Below, piece after piece: positions 44,629 through 54,252 of a stretch of DNA of 64,000 nt. Position 1 is the first letter of the stretch. Each line of letters begins with the position of its first letter. The notes under the pieces were generated by a model. The model saw only the letters and a list, made by a program, of their open reading frames with translations, did not search any database and was not told where the DNA came from. Origin of the DNA: Flavobacterium micromati (GTDB lineage: Bacteria > Bacteroidota > Bacteroidia > Flavobacteriales > Flavobacteriaceae); contig NZ_FQWF01000012.1 of NCBI RefSeq assembly GCF_900129585.1, positions 118,820-182,819 on the forward strand, read 5' to 3'. Position numbers and translations under genes: made by a program.

Positions 44629-45993
44629 ATGGCTACTACTCTTTTCGATGACTTCGATCCCATTTCTTCTAAACAATGGAAACAAAAAATCCAGTTTGAA
44701 CTCAAAGGAGCTGATTATAACGAAACTTTAGTTTGGAATTCTCCCGAAGATATTCAGGTTAAACCGTTTTATCATAAAGATGAATTAACTAACAATTATT
44801 CGGTTGTCACCAAAGCAACTGAATTTAAAATTTGCCAAAATATATACGTTTACGATGTCGAAAAATCCATTGAACGTGCGATAGACTCTTTGAATCGTGG
44901 TGCTGAAAGTCTGCGTTTCACAATAGAAAACGAAGCTATTGATGTGCTAAATCTGTTGGAAAATTTACCGTTAGATAACATTACAATATATTTTAATCTC
45001 AGTTTTATCTCAATCGATTTCGTTAAAAAATTAGACGATTTTGCCCAAAAAAATAAAGCTATTATTTACTGTAATTTAGATTCAATTGGCCAATTAGCAA
45101 AAGATGGAAATTGGTTTACCACCAAAGAAAAAAATAATTTTGAAACCTTGAATTTACTTTCAAGACAAACAAAATCGATCTCCTTAATAAGCATTGACGC
45201 GACTTTATATCAAAATGCTGGCGCTAATATGGTTCAACAGCTTGCTTACAGTATTGGTCATGTCAATGAATATTTTAATCGATTAGAATCAATTAATCAA
45301 CCTATTGTTTTTGAGGTTGCAGTGGGTACAAACTACTTTTTTGAAATCGCAAAGTTGCGTGCACTTAGGATTTTATTTAATTTAGTTGCTAAAGAATATA
45401 ATCACAATTTAGATTGTAATATTATTGCTTCACCTACAAAACGAAACAAAACCTTATACGATTACAACGTGAATATGTTACGTACCACAACCGAGTGCAT
45501 GAGTGCGATTCTTGGTGGTGCTGATGCAATCGCAAATTTACCTTACGATGCTTTATACCATAAAGACAACGAATTTGGAGATCGGATTGCTCGTAATCAA
45601 TTGCTGATATTAAAAAAAGAAAGCTATTTTGACAAAGTTAATAATCCAGCTGACGGAAGTTATTATATAGAAAGTCTGACCAATCAACTCGCTGAAAAAG
45701 CATTGACTTTATTTAAAGATATTGAGTCCAATGGTGGTTTCTTAAAACAACTGAATGAGGGAATTATCAAACGAAAAATTCAAGAGAGCGCTGAGGCTGA
45801 GCAAAATTTATTCGATTCAGGAAAAGAAATTTTATTAGGGACAAATAAGTATCCCAATAAACAGGATCGAATGAAACATGATTTAGAGTTATTCCCTTTT
45901 GTAAAGCAAAATCCAAGAAAAACATTAATAAAGCCCATTATTGAAAAAAGACTAGCAGAAAAAACGGAGCAAGAACGATTAAATCTTGAATAA
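44629..45993 (+). CDS. mutA: methylmalonyl-CoA mutase small subunit
   Basis: 454 residues. It has the TIM-barrel part of the mutase fold and ends without a cobalamin-binding domain, as in non-catalytic beta subunits (MutA). It forms a heterodimer with the product of the next gene. Together they convert succinyl-CoA and methylmalonyl-CoA. The C-terminal segment FDSGKEILLGTNKYPN is typical. Confidence 0.92.
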   Translation: MATTLFDDFDPISSKQWKQKIQFELKGADYNETLVWNSPEDIQVKPFYHKDELTNNYSVVTKATEFKICQNIYVYDVEKSIERAIDSLNRGAESLRFTIENEAIDVLNLLENLPLDNITIYFNLSFISIDFVKKLDDFAQKNKAIIYCNLDSIGQLAKDGNWFTTKEKNNFETLNLLSRQTKSISLISIDATLYQNAGANMVQQLAYSIGHVNEYFNRLESINQPIVFEVAVGTNYFFEIAKLRALRILFNLVAKEYNHNLDCNIIASPTKRNKTLYDYNVNMLRTTTECMSAILGGADAIANLPYDALYHKDNEFGDRIARNQLLILKKESYFDKVNNPADGSYYIESLTNQLAEKALTLFKDIESNGGFLKQLNEGIIKRKIQESAEAEQNLFDSGKEILLGTNKYPNKQDRMKHDLELFPFVKQNPRKTLIKPIIEKRLAEKTEQERLNLE

Positions 45994-46051
45994 AACGAAA
46001 TTTTTTTATCTAAAAAATTGATCATTGGATGGATAATTTGTCAGTAAACAA

Positions 46052-48187
46052 ATGAGAAAAGATATACAACACATAAAATTACAGCAGGAAGAGAATAGCA
46101 AATTAATTTCTGAAGAGAAAGTTTATTTGACAGCAGAAGGCATCGAACTAAAATCAACCTACTCAGAGCAAGATATAGAAAATCTTACTCATCTTGATTT
46201 TGGAGCTGGCTTTGCGCCAAATTTACGCGGACCTTACGCAACAATGTACGTTCGTCGACCGTGGACTGTTCGCCAATATGCTGGATTTTCGACTGCTGAA
46301 GAGAGTAATGCTTTTTACAGAAGAAACTTGGCTGCAGGACAAAAAGGGCTTTCAATTGCCTTTGATTTACCAACTCACCGTGGCTATGATTCAGATCATG
46401 AAAGAGTAGTTGGTGATGTGGGAAAAGCTGGCGTGGCTATCGATACAGTTGAAGATATGAAAGTATTATTTGACCAAATTCCGCTAGATGAAATGTCTGT
46501 TTCGATGACGATGAACGGCGCTGTTTTGCCTATTATGGCTTTTTACATTGTTGCAGCTGAGGAACAAGGAGTACAACCAGAATTACTTTCTGGAACGATA
46601 CAAAATGATATATTGAAAGAGTTTATGGTGCGAAATACTTATATTTATCCACCAACACCTTCGATGAAAATTATTGCTGATATTTTTGAGTATACCAGTA
46701 AAAATATGCCCAAATTCAATTCTATTTCAATTTCTGGTTACCACATGCAAGAAGCGGGAGCTACCGCCGATATTGAATTAGCGTACACCTTAGCAGATGG
46801 TCTGGAATACATTAGAACAGGACTTGCAACAGGAATGAAAATTGACGAATTTGCTCCTAGATTGTCCTTTTTCTGGGCAATTGGAATGAACCATTTTATG
46901 GAAATCGCCAAAATGCGTGCGGGGAGAATGATATGGGCCAAATTAGTCAAACAATTTGAACCTAAAGATGATAAATCATTAGCATTACGCACCCACTGTC
47001 AAACTTCTGGTTGGAGTCTAACAGAGCAAGATCCTTTCAATAATGTAGCTAGAACGTGTATTGAAGCAACGGCAGCCGCTTTTGGAGGAACGCAATCGCT
47101 ACACACAAATGCGTTAGATGAAGCAATAGCATTACCAACAGATTTCTCAGCTAGAATTGCTAGAAATACGCAACTATATTTACAAGAAGAAACTAAAATT
47201 ACTAAAACTGTCGATCCTTGGGCTGGAAGTTATTATGTTGAAAGTTTAACTAATGAAATTGCTGAAAACGCTTGGAAGCTGATTGAAGAAGTAGAAGAGC
47301 TAGGTGGAATGACCAAAGCAATTGAATCTGGAATTCCTAAACTTAGAATCGAAGAAGCAGCGGCAAGAAAACAAGCTAGAATTGATAGTGGACAAGATAT
47401 TATTGTTGGTGTAAACCAATATCGCCTAGAAAAAGAAGATCCGTTGCAAATATTGGATGTGGACAACCAAATGGTTCGTAAACAACAATTAGAGCAATTA
47501 GACCGAATAAAAGGAACAAGAAATTCTGAAAAAGTACAAAATTCCCTAACGCAGTTGATTCATTGCGCTAAAACTGGTGAAGGGAATTTACTAGAAATAG
47601 CTGTCGAAGCTGCTCGAAATAGAACCACTTTAGGTGAAATTAGTGATGCACTGGAAACAGTTTTTGGAAGATATAAAGCGCAAATTAAATCCTTTAGCGG
47701 CGTGTATAGTAAAGAGATAAAAGACGATAAAAGTTTTGAAAAAGCAAAACAAATAGCTGACGAATTTGCAAAAAGAGAAGGCCGCAGACCCCGAATCATG
47801 ATAGCAAAAATGGGACAAGACGGGCACGATCGCGGCGCCAAAGTTGTTGCTACTGGTTATGCGGATGTCGGTTTTGATGTTGATATTGGTCCGCTTTTTC
47901 AAACACCAGCTGAAGCAGCCAAACAAGCTGTAGAAAATGATGTGCATATTCTTGGCGTATCCTCACTTGCAGCTGGCCATAAAACGTTAGTTCCGCAAGT
48001 AATAGAAGAGCTCAAAAAATATGGTAGAGAAGATATTATGGTTGTTGTAGGTGGCGTGATTCCCGCGCAAGATTACCAGTTTTTATTCGATGCAGGTGCG
48101 GTAGCAGTATTTGGACCAGGCACAAAAATAAGTGAAGCAGCAATAAAGATTATCGAAATTTTAATGGGAAGTTTTGAGGAAATTTAA
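46052..48187 (+). CDS. mutB: methylmalonyl-CoA mutase large subunit (B12-dependent)
   Basis: 711 residues. The TIM-barrel substrate domain has [21 protein letters not shown], and the C-terminal B12 domain has [15 protein letters not shown] with H592 as cobalt ligand, then GVSSLAAGH and [10 protein letters not shown]. It isomerises methylmalonyl-CoA to succinyl-CoA, linking propionate and odd-chain or branched amino-acid catabolism with the TCA cycle. mutA lies 58 bases upstream. Confidence 0.95.
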   Translation: MRKDIQHIKLQQEENSKLISEEKVYLTAEGIELKSTYSEQDIENLTHLDFGAGFAPNLRGPYATMYVRRPWTVRQYAGFSTAEESNAFYRRNLAAGQKGLSIAFDLPTHRGYDSDHERVVGDVGKAGVAIDTVEDMKVLFDQIPLDEMSVSMTMNGAVLPIMAFYIVAAEEQGVQPELLSGTIQNDILKEFMVRNTYIYPPTPSMKIIADIFEYTSKNMPKFNSISISGYHMQEAGATADIELAYTLADGLEYIRTGLATGMKIDEFAPRLSFFWAIGMNHFMEIAKMRAGRMIWAKLVKQFEPKDDKSLALRTHCQTSGWSLTEQDPFNNVARTCIEATAAAFGGTQSLHTNALDEAIALPTDFSARIARNTQLYLQEETKITKTVDPWAGSYYVESLTNEIAENAWKLIEEVEELGGMTKAIESGIPKLRIEEAAARKQARIDSGQDIIVGVNQYRLEKEDPLQILDVDNQMVRKQQLEQLDRIKGTRNSEKVQNSLTQLIHCAKTGEGNLLEIAVEAARNRTTLGEISDALETVFGRYKAQIKSFSGVYSKEIKDDKSFEKAKQIADEFAKREGRRPRIMIAKMGQDGHDRGAKVVATGYADVGFDVDIGPLFQTPAEAAKQAVENDVHILGVSSLAAGHKTLVPQVIEELKKYGREDIMVVVGGVIPAQDYQFLFDAGAVAVFGPGTKISEAAIKIIEILMGSFEEI

Positions 48188-48391
48188 ATAATAATTTTAA
48201 AGAAAAGCATTTTTCAGAGTTTGGATATTTCGCTTAAATACTGACTGCATATTCTTCGATTACTTTTGTAATGATGGGAAAATCAAGATTAAATTGGCCC
48301 CAAATCCTAAGAATTTGAAAGTTGATGGGTGGTTGATATAATATGTAAAATGCAATTTTTAAGCTAGCTAAAATTACGAGGTTAAGAAAAA

Positions 48392-48423
48392 AAATAGGCT
48401 GTCAAATATTTGACAGCCTATTT
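48392..48423. terminator. bidirectional terminator
   Basis: AAATAGGCTGTCAAA / TTTGACAGCCTATTT, a 15-bp stem between convergent mutB and the lytic-enzyme gene. Confidence 0.85.
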
Positions 48424-48443
48424 TATTTTATAATTTTTTTATG

Positions 48444-49085
48444 TTATATAGTTTTCGCTTTTGCTTTCCCATTTGCAATAATAAAAGAAGTATCGTATCC
48501 TCCAAAAACTTTCATGTAATGTCGTATTGAACTTCCATAAGCGTCGGTAAAGTTGCGTTTCCCCTTATATCTAAAAAACTTTTTTACTGATCCAGCACCA
48601 CCAAGATGTGCAGCAGCTAGTATTCCAGATTCAGTAATATGCAGACCGTTTAGTACTTTGCCTTCATATTTTTTAATTTCATTTTTTAATTCCCATTTAT
48701 TTTTTGCTAAAAGCGCTAAAAAAGCTTTTTCTTGAAGTTCTGGACTATTTAAAAAAGCAATTTTGTCGTGAATACCAACTGATTTTAAAGTTTCAATACC
48801 AAACTGGTATTTTCCCATATAACCTAAGGAATTTATTTTTTTGTATTTACTTTGAGATTCTTTAAAGCCAATTGCTTCTCTAAAACCTACAAAGAAATTT
48901 CCGGTAAAAGGGATGTTTAAATCAATGTATTCTTCTTGTTCTTCAGATGGAAATAAGTAGTGTGTACCATCTTCTTCATTGATGAGAAACCAAGGGTTGG
49001 TTTCTAAATTTAAGGGTTTAAAGCCAGAGCTTAAAAAAACTGTAATAACAGTCAAACTTGTATAAAAATACCATTTCTTTATCAT
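48444..49085 (-). CDS. putative lytic transglycosylase-like exported protein
   Basis: 213 residues with a signal anchor (about 7-23). The central part GFREAIGFKESQSKYKKINSLGYMGKYQFG looks like a lysozyme/SLT active-site region, with the Glu of FKES as acid, and AAHLGGAGSVKKFF later. It probably cuts or modifies peptidoglycan in the periplasm. The family call is by eye; substrate binding has not been tested. Confidence 0.65.
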   Translation of the reverse strand: MIKKWYFYTSLTVITVFLSSGFKPLNLETNPWFLINEEDGTHYLFPSEEQEEYIDLNIPFTGNFFVGFREAIGFKESQSKYKKINSLGYMGKYQFGIETLKSVGIHDKIAFLNSPELQEKAFLALLAKNKWELKNEIKKYEGKVLNGLHITESGILAAAHLGGAGSVKKFFRYKGKRNFTDAYGSSIRHYMKVFGGYDTSFIIANGKAKAKTI

Positions 49086-49182
49086 AAATTGTTTTTCTTC
49101 AAAACGCTGTCCCGTTAAGAAATTTCTACGAGCAAATATACAAAAAAAATATTTATGCTGATTATCAGGTAGTTAAACTTTT

Positions 49183-50094
49183 CTAAAAATAGATTAGGTG
49201 GTATTTTATATCATTAAATCGTTTAAATTCAATTGTGGGAGCTGGGACTTTAACCGTATTTAAAACAGAGAAAACAGTCTTTAAAAATCGAGAATTAGTT
49301 TCGATTTTTGTCAAATCAACATCAAAACTAAGGTAAAATTGTCTAAACCTTGCTGGATTATTTGATAGAAATTCTGTATTTTTTGTATTCCCAGTAACCA
49401 TTCCCTCAGCGCCATATCCTACTGCAACGTTTAACCATTTTGGCAACTTTGACTCTTTTGCAAAAGAATGTAAATTAACTGATAGCCAATACGTTTGACC
49501 ATTATAATCTTTCAAAATTTGTTCAGAAAAGGATTTTCCTAAAACTTCTGGTCGGAGTTCAGCAAATTTTGTGGTGTGAAAGGAAAATTTTGGTGAAATT
49601 CGCTGTTCCCTCCAAAGTAATTCTTGCGAAACATACAATGCAGTTCCAGCAGTATTTGCAATGATATCACCAGATGAAGCGCCCCATTGACTAGAATATC
49701 CATCTAAGACCTCAACAGCTGTCAAAAAAGCGAATCCTAAACCAGCGCCATAAATTAGTTGATTTTTTCTGGAAGAACCGCTCCATTGTAACATTTCAGC
49801 GCCAAAACGACCAATTTGATAGGACGAAAAAACATGTCCCGCTTTATCCATTTGCAGCCAATCGGAATTGTCATTTATAAAATGAAATTTAGATCGAGGG
49901 TAATTAGCGTACCAAAGTTGGTTTAAAGCCACCAAAGTTCCTGCCGCAACAACTGCCTCCGAAATTACAACAGCATTCTGTCTTTTTACATTTAACGAAT
50001 CAGAAGGTTTAAAGAAATTATCAAACTGACTATTTTGGGAATAGCCTATTTGAAAAGTAAGTATTAGTGTAAGTAATGCTATTTTAAATCTCAA
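49183..50094 (-). CDS. DUF2279 outer-surface lipoprotein-like protein
   Basis: 303 residues, if the TTG at 50094 is the start; it gives a clean signal peptide (MRFKIALLTLILTFQIGYSQ). A longer open frame reaches 50127 inside mltG. The DUF2279 region has DKAGHVFSSYQIGRFGAEM and SSGDIIANTAGTALYVSQ, as in YfiM-like proteins. Function unknown. It probably reads through from mltG, whose stop it touches. Confidence 0.7.
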   Translation of the reverse strand: MRFKIALLTLILTFQIGYSQNSQFDNFFKPSDSLNVKRQNAVVISEAVVAAGTLVALNQLWYANYPRSKFHFINDNSDWLQMDKAGHVFSSYQIGRFGAEMLQWSGSSRKNQLIYGAGLGFAFLTAVEVLDGYSSQWGASSGDIIANTAGTALYVSQELLWREQRISPKFSFHTTKFAELRPEVLGKSFSEQILKDYNGQTYWLSVNLHSFAKESKLPKWLNVAVGYGAEGMVTGNTKNTEFLSNNPARFRQFYLSFDVDLTKIETNSRFLKTVFSVLNTVKVPAPTIEFKRFNDIKYHLIYF

Positions 50095-50096
50095 AA

Positions 50097-51137
50097 TTAT
50101 CTTTTCACCCCTTGACGGTTTATCCAATCTGAATATTTTTTGGCATTTTTATTATGCTCTTCTAGCGTCACCGCAAATTCATGATATCCAAATCGATCTA
50201 CGCTAGCGCAGAAATATATAAAATCGTTTTTTTCAGGATCTAAAACTGCTTCTAGCGCCGTAATATCTGGCATTGCGATAGGTCCTGGAGGAAGTCCCAC
50301 ATTCATGTACGTATTATAAGGATGACTCATTAATAAGTCATTATAAAAAACGCGTTTGATTACTTGTTCAAAATCATTTGATTTCTTTTTAATGGCATAA
50401 ATAACCGTTGGATCTGCTTGAAGCGGCATTCCAGCTCTTAAACGGTTTAAATATACTCCAGCAATTCTAGGTCTTTCATCTTTTTTTACTGATTCTTTAT
50501 GAACAATAGAAGCTAGAATTGTTGCTTCTATTGGCGTAAATCCTTGCTTTTCAGCTTTAGCAATTCTTTCTTTATTCCAAAAATTACGATATTCCTTGAT
50601 CATTTTATCACGAAACTTTACAGCCGTTGTATTCCAATAAACCTCATAAGTATTTGGGATAAACATAGCCAGAATATTGTCTTCATTAAAACCATTTTCT
50701 TGCATGAAAATTGAATCCTTGAATGAATTTAATAACAATATGCTATCTGGTTCAATTTGTGAACCTATACGTCCTGCTAAATCTTCTATTCGTTCTTGGT
50801 TATTGAAAGCTAATTTCACAGCAGAATTGAATCGCAGCGCTTTGACTAACTCGTAGCTATTCATCCCTTTTGTTACTAAAAATCGTCCCGGAATAACATT
50901 ATCAGTGTAACCTCTTTTTTCTGCAACCATATTAAAATGATCCATGTTTGAGATAAATGGTGCCACCAATTGCTGCACATCCTTATATTTGGAATCCGTA
51001 GGAACATAAATGTATATTTCGCTATCAGTAAATTTTGTATTAGGCGAAAAAATTTGTCGCAGCACTACTACTCCGTAAATCATTAAGATTGTGATTAAAA
51101 CGACAGAGATAATTGTGATAATTTTCTTTATGCTCAT
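50097..51137 (-). CDS. mltG: endolytic transglycosylase MltG
   Basis: 346 residues: one N-terminal membrane segment (about 7-28), LysM-like region, then the YceG domain with ATILASIVHKES (catalytic Glu), GVYLNRLRAGMPLQADPTVIYA and YNTYMNVGLPPGPI. It cuts nascent glycan strands at the inner membrane. It is at the head of a run with the DUF2279 gene. Confidence 0.92.
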   Translation of the reverse strand: MSIKKIITIISVVLITILMIYGVVVLRQIFSPNTKFTDSEIYIYVPTDSKYKDVQQLVAPFISNMDHFNMVAEKRGYTDNVIPGRFLVTKGMNSYELVKALRFNSAVKLAFNNQERIEDLAGRIGSQIEPDSILLLNSFKDSIFMQENGFNEDNILAMFIPNTYEVYWNTTAVKFRDKMIKEYRNFWNKERIAKAEKQGFTPIEATILASIVHKESVKKDERPRIAGVYLNRLRAGMPLQADPTVIYAIKKKSNDFEQVIKRVFYNDLLMSHPYNTYMNVGLPPGPIAMPDITALEAVLDPEKNDFIYFCASVDRFGYHEFAVTLEEHNKNAKKYSDWINRQGVKR

Positions 51138-51216
51138 TTGTGGTATTTTTTTATAGAAAAAAGGAACGCTTTTTTTAAATTTTTATTTTAAAATGATAGT
51201 AACTGAATACAAGGAA

Positions 51217-51750
51217 TTAAAAGTTTTTATTTAACAATTGAAAAATAGCTTCATCTTTATATGTACCATTTATTAAAGTCCATTCTTTTTTCACGCCTAT
51301 CATTTCGAATCCAAATTTAGTAAAAAGTGCAGTACTTGCTACATTCTGTGTACCAATATTTGCAAATAATTGATGTAAATTCAAATTGGAAAAAGCATAT
51401 TCAATTAGCAACGCTAACGCTTCTGATCCAATGTTTTGATTTCTATGTTCATTCCCTTGGATAACAATACCTACTCCTGCCCTATTATTCTTTGGATCAA
51501 AATCAAATAAATCAACTAATCCTACCGCAGGAAAATCTTGATCTTGACAAATTGCTAACCGCAATTGCTTGGCTTCATAAATATCCTGATGCGCATTTTC
51601 TAAATACTGTTTCACTAAAAACCGACTGTAAGGCGTGTGAGTATTACTGACTTCCCAAATACTTTGATCATTTTCAATGGCATAAATAAATTCTAGATCA
51701 TTAGGTTCCAATGCCCTTATGTAAATATTCTTTCCTTTTAATGTTTTCAT
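51217..51750 (-). CDS. GNAT acetyltransferase, RimJ/RimL type
   Basis: 177 residues. IYIRALEPNDLEFIYAIEND at the N-terminus and RNQNIGSEALALLIEYAF with LFTKFGFEMIG at the end are of the RimJ/RimL class. Substrate unknown. It lies 19 bases after dapF and is probably cotranscribed. Confidence 0.85.
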   Translation of the reverse strand: MKTLKGKNIYIRALEPNDLEFIYAIENDQSIWEVSNTHTPYSRFLVKQYLENAHQDIYEAKQLRLAICQDQDFPAVGLVDLFDFDPKNNRAGVGIVIQGNEHRNQNIGSEALALLIEYAFSNLNLHQLFANIGTQNVASTALFTKFGFEMIGVKKEWTLINGTYKDEAIFQLLNKNF

Positions 51751-51768
51751 TTTTTAATGTAGCGTTTA

Positions 51769-52551
51769 TTAAATGACAATTGTTCCTTTGAAAACAAATT
51801 CAGCCGGTCCTTTTAGAGTCACTTTTGTAAAAAGAGATTCATTTTTCTCAAAGGACACTGTCAGTTTTCCACCTTCGACATTTAAATTAACGCTCGAGGC
51901 TTCAGTTTTACCTAGAATATTCATTGCAATTGCAACTGCTGTAGCGCCAGTCCCGCAGGAAAGCGTTTCATCTTCTACTCCTCTTTCATACGTTCGCAAT
52001 GAAAATGTGTTTTCATCCACTTGGTTGACAAAGTTAACATTGCTGCCGGCTTTTCCGTATAAATCACCATATCGTATTTTGGCTCCATTTTCTTTAATAT
52101 CGTAACTTTCTAAATCTTCCACAAGCTGAACGTGATGCGGAGATCCCGTGTTTAAAAAAACATAATTTTGATTTACTTTTACATCGGCAACATCAATCAT
52201 TTGCAAAGAGACTAATCCGTCATCACTGATACTAGCATGGTGCAAACCGTCTACCGCACTGAAAGTAGCGATGTTTTTAATCACTTTTAGCATTTTGGCG
52301 AAAGCCACTAAACACCTACCACCGTTGCCGCACATCGAACTTTGATTACCATCTGAGTTGTAATAAACCATTTTGAAATCGGATTCTGTATCATTCTCTA
52401 ACAAAATCAATCCATCGCCACCAATACCAAACCGCCTATCACATAAATGCGCAATTAATTTAATGTTGTCTTTTGGAAAAAAATCAGTTCGATTATCTAC
52501 CATTACAAAATCATTTCCCGTTCCCTGATATTTATAAAATTCTAATTGCAT
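51769..52551 (-). CDS. dapF: diaminopimelate epimerase
   Basis: 260 residues from the ATG at 52551 (an ATG nine bases upstream adds MIT). The two catalytic Cys are C74 in SMCGNGGRC and C199 in TLSCGTGATAVA. It interconverts LL- and meso-diaminopimelate for lysine and peptidoglycan. Confidence 0.94.
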   Translation of the reverse strand: MQLEFYKYQGTGNDFVMVDNRTDFFPKDNIKLIAHLCDRRFGIGGDGLILLENDTESDFKMVYYNSDGNQSSMCGNGGRCLVAFAKMLKVIKNIATFSAVDGLHHASISDDGLVSLQMIDVADVKVNQNYVFLNTGSPHHVQLVEDLESYDIKENGAKIRYGDLYGKAGSNVNFVNQVDENTFSLRTYERGVEDETLSCGTGATAVAIAMNILGKTEASSVNLNVEGGKLTVSFEKNESLFTKVTLKGPAEFVFKGTIVI

Positions 52552-52650
52552 TGTAATCATTGTTTAAAAATACAAAAGTACAAACTATTAATGTAATGTT
52601 AATCACTGTTAAAGAGCGTTAAACTATTTTTCAAAAAATGATTTAAGTGT

Positions 52651-52658
52651 TAATTTTG
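52651..52658 (+). promoter_or_regulatory. -7 element for the HtrA gene
   Basis: TAATTTTG matches TAnnTTTG 33 bases before the ATG. The -33 region has only TTTTTC. Confidence 0.45.
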
Positions 52659-52690
52659 CAAACAAATAATTTTTTTAATACAAAATAAAT

Positions 52691-54091
52691 ATGAAAAAAT
52701 TTTCAACACTTTTCTTGGTTGCGCTGTTGAGTGGAGTTGTAACACTTGGAGCATATAAAGTATTATTTGACAACAATGGATATTTTTCTAACAATAGTAA
52801 TTCAGGCATTACTACCGAAGCAAATTCTTTTGGTAAAAAAGTAGGTTTATCAACTGAAATTCTCGATTTTACAGAAGCTGCTGAAAGAACTATTCATACT
52901 GTAGTACACGTAAAAAATGTTTCTAGAAGAACAGTTAGCAATCCTATTTTAGAATATTTTTATGGTTATAAAGGTGGACAATCACAAGAACAAGTAGGAA
53001 CAGGCTCAGGTGTAATCATTTCAGAAGATGGCTATATTGTTACTAACAACCACGTTATAAAAGGTGCGTCAGAAATAGAAATCACTTTAAATAATAAAAA
53101 AACATATCAAGCAAAACTCATTGGAACCGATTCAAAAATGGACATTGCTTTGTTAAAAATTGATGTAAATGAGAAATTGCCTTATAGCGCTTTTGCAAAT
53201 TCAGATGCGGTAAAAGTAGGCGAATGGGTTTTGGCCGTTGGAAATCCTTATAATTTGACATCGACAGTAACAGCTGGAATTGTTTCGGCGAAAGCCAGAG
53301 ACCTAAACACTAGCGGAATGCAGTCATTTATTCAAACTGATGCAGCAGTAAATCCTGGAAATAGTGGTGGCGCATTAGTAAATACAAGGGGAGAATTAAT
53401 AGGAATCAATACCATGATTTCATCGATGACAGGATCGTATGTAGGATATTCATTTGCAGTACCTTCAAATTTAGTCCGTAAAATTATTGAAGATCTTATG
53501 GAATTTGGTAATGTACGCCGCGGTATTTTAGGTGTTGAAGGAGGCGAACTTAACGGCATAGCTTCAAAAGAATTGGGTATTGATCAAACACAAGGATTTT
53601 ATATCAACAAGGTAACTAAGAATTCTGGTGCTGAAAAATCAGGACTGATGAAAGGCGATATTATTATAAAACTTGACGAACAAACCGTTTCAACATTTGC
53701 TGACCTTTCGGGATACATCAATACAAAAAGACCAAATGATAAAGTTCAAGTCACTTATTTAAGAGATGGAAAAACTAAAACGATCCCAGTCACTTTAAAC
53801 AAAAATGAGTTTATTAGTACTGAATTTAAAGGAATTGAATTAGAAAATATTGAAGCATCTGAGAAAAAAAGATTCAAAATTGATTATGGAGTTCGGATAA
53901 AAGCGATTAATAGTCAAGCTTTAAAACAGTATGAGGAAGAGTTAGTGGGAAATATTATATTGAGCATTGATAACGTAAAAGCTATAGATGTGGAAACAGT
54001 TTCTAAACTAATAGATAAAAAAGAAGAAAATCAAACAGTGCGTATTGAAATGATAAATAAAAGTGGAGAAATACTGCGTGTGATTTTATAG
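52691..54091 (+). CDS. HtrA/DegP-type serine protease
   Basis: 466 residues with a signal anchor (about 5-25). The triad is H121 (TNNHVIK), D151 (KMDIALLKI) and S225 (GNSGGALV), followed by two PDZ domains (about 265-355 and 375-465). It degrades or refolds damaged periplasmic proteins. Confidence 0.92.
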   Translation: MKKFSTLFLVALLSGVVTLGAYKVLFDNNGYFSNNSNSGITTEANSFGKKVGLSTEILDFTEAAERTIHTVVHVKNVSRRTVSNPILEYFYGYKGGQSQEQVGTGSGVIISEDGYIVTNNHVIKGASEIEITLNNKKTYQAKLIGTDSKMDIALLKIDVNEKLPYSAFANSDAVKVGEWVLAVGNPYNLTSTVTAGIVSAKARDLNTSGMQSFIQTDAAVNPGNSGGALVNTRGELIGINTMISSMTGSYVGYSFAVPSNLVRKIIEDLMEFGNVRRGILGVEGGELNGIASKELGIDQTQGFYINKVTKNSGAEKSGLMKGDIIIKLDEQTVSTFADLSGYINTKRPNDKVQVTYLRDGKTKTIPVTLNKNEFISTEFKGIELENIEASEKKRFKIDYGVRIKAINSQALKQYEEELVGNIILSIDNVKAIDVETVSKLIDKKEENQTVRIEMINKSGEILRVIL

Positions 54092-54115
54092 AGTCCATTT
54101 ACTCCAAAATAATTT

Positions 54116-54146
54116 AGCCATCTTGAAATTTCACGGTGGCTTTTTT
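54116..54146 (+). terminator. terminator of the HtrA gene
   Basis: AGCCATC/GGTGGCT stem with a T run, 25 bases after the stop. Confidence 0.65.
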
Positions 54147-54194
54147 ATTTTCCAAATATTTCCCAAAATAGTCTACGAAATCGATTGAAATAGG

Positions 54195-54202
54195 TACTTT
54201 TG
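54195..54202 (+). promoter_or_regulatory. -7 element for gapdh
   Basis: TACTTTTG, a TAnnTTTG match, 51 bases before the ATG. Confidence 0.4.
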
Positions 54203-54252
54203 CACCAAATTTTAAAAAAAATACGTTCATTTATTTTCATTGAATTTACATT

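Noticed and set aside
52651..52658. CRISPR or phage features in the window
   Set aside because: No regular spaced repeats and no capsid, tail or integrase genes were seen anywhere; all arrays found are degenerate and unspaced.
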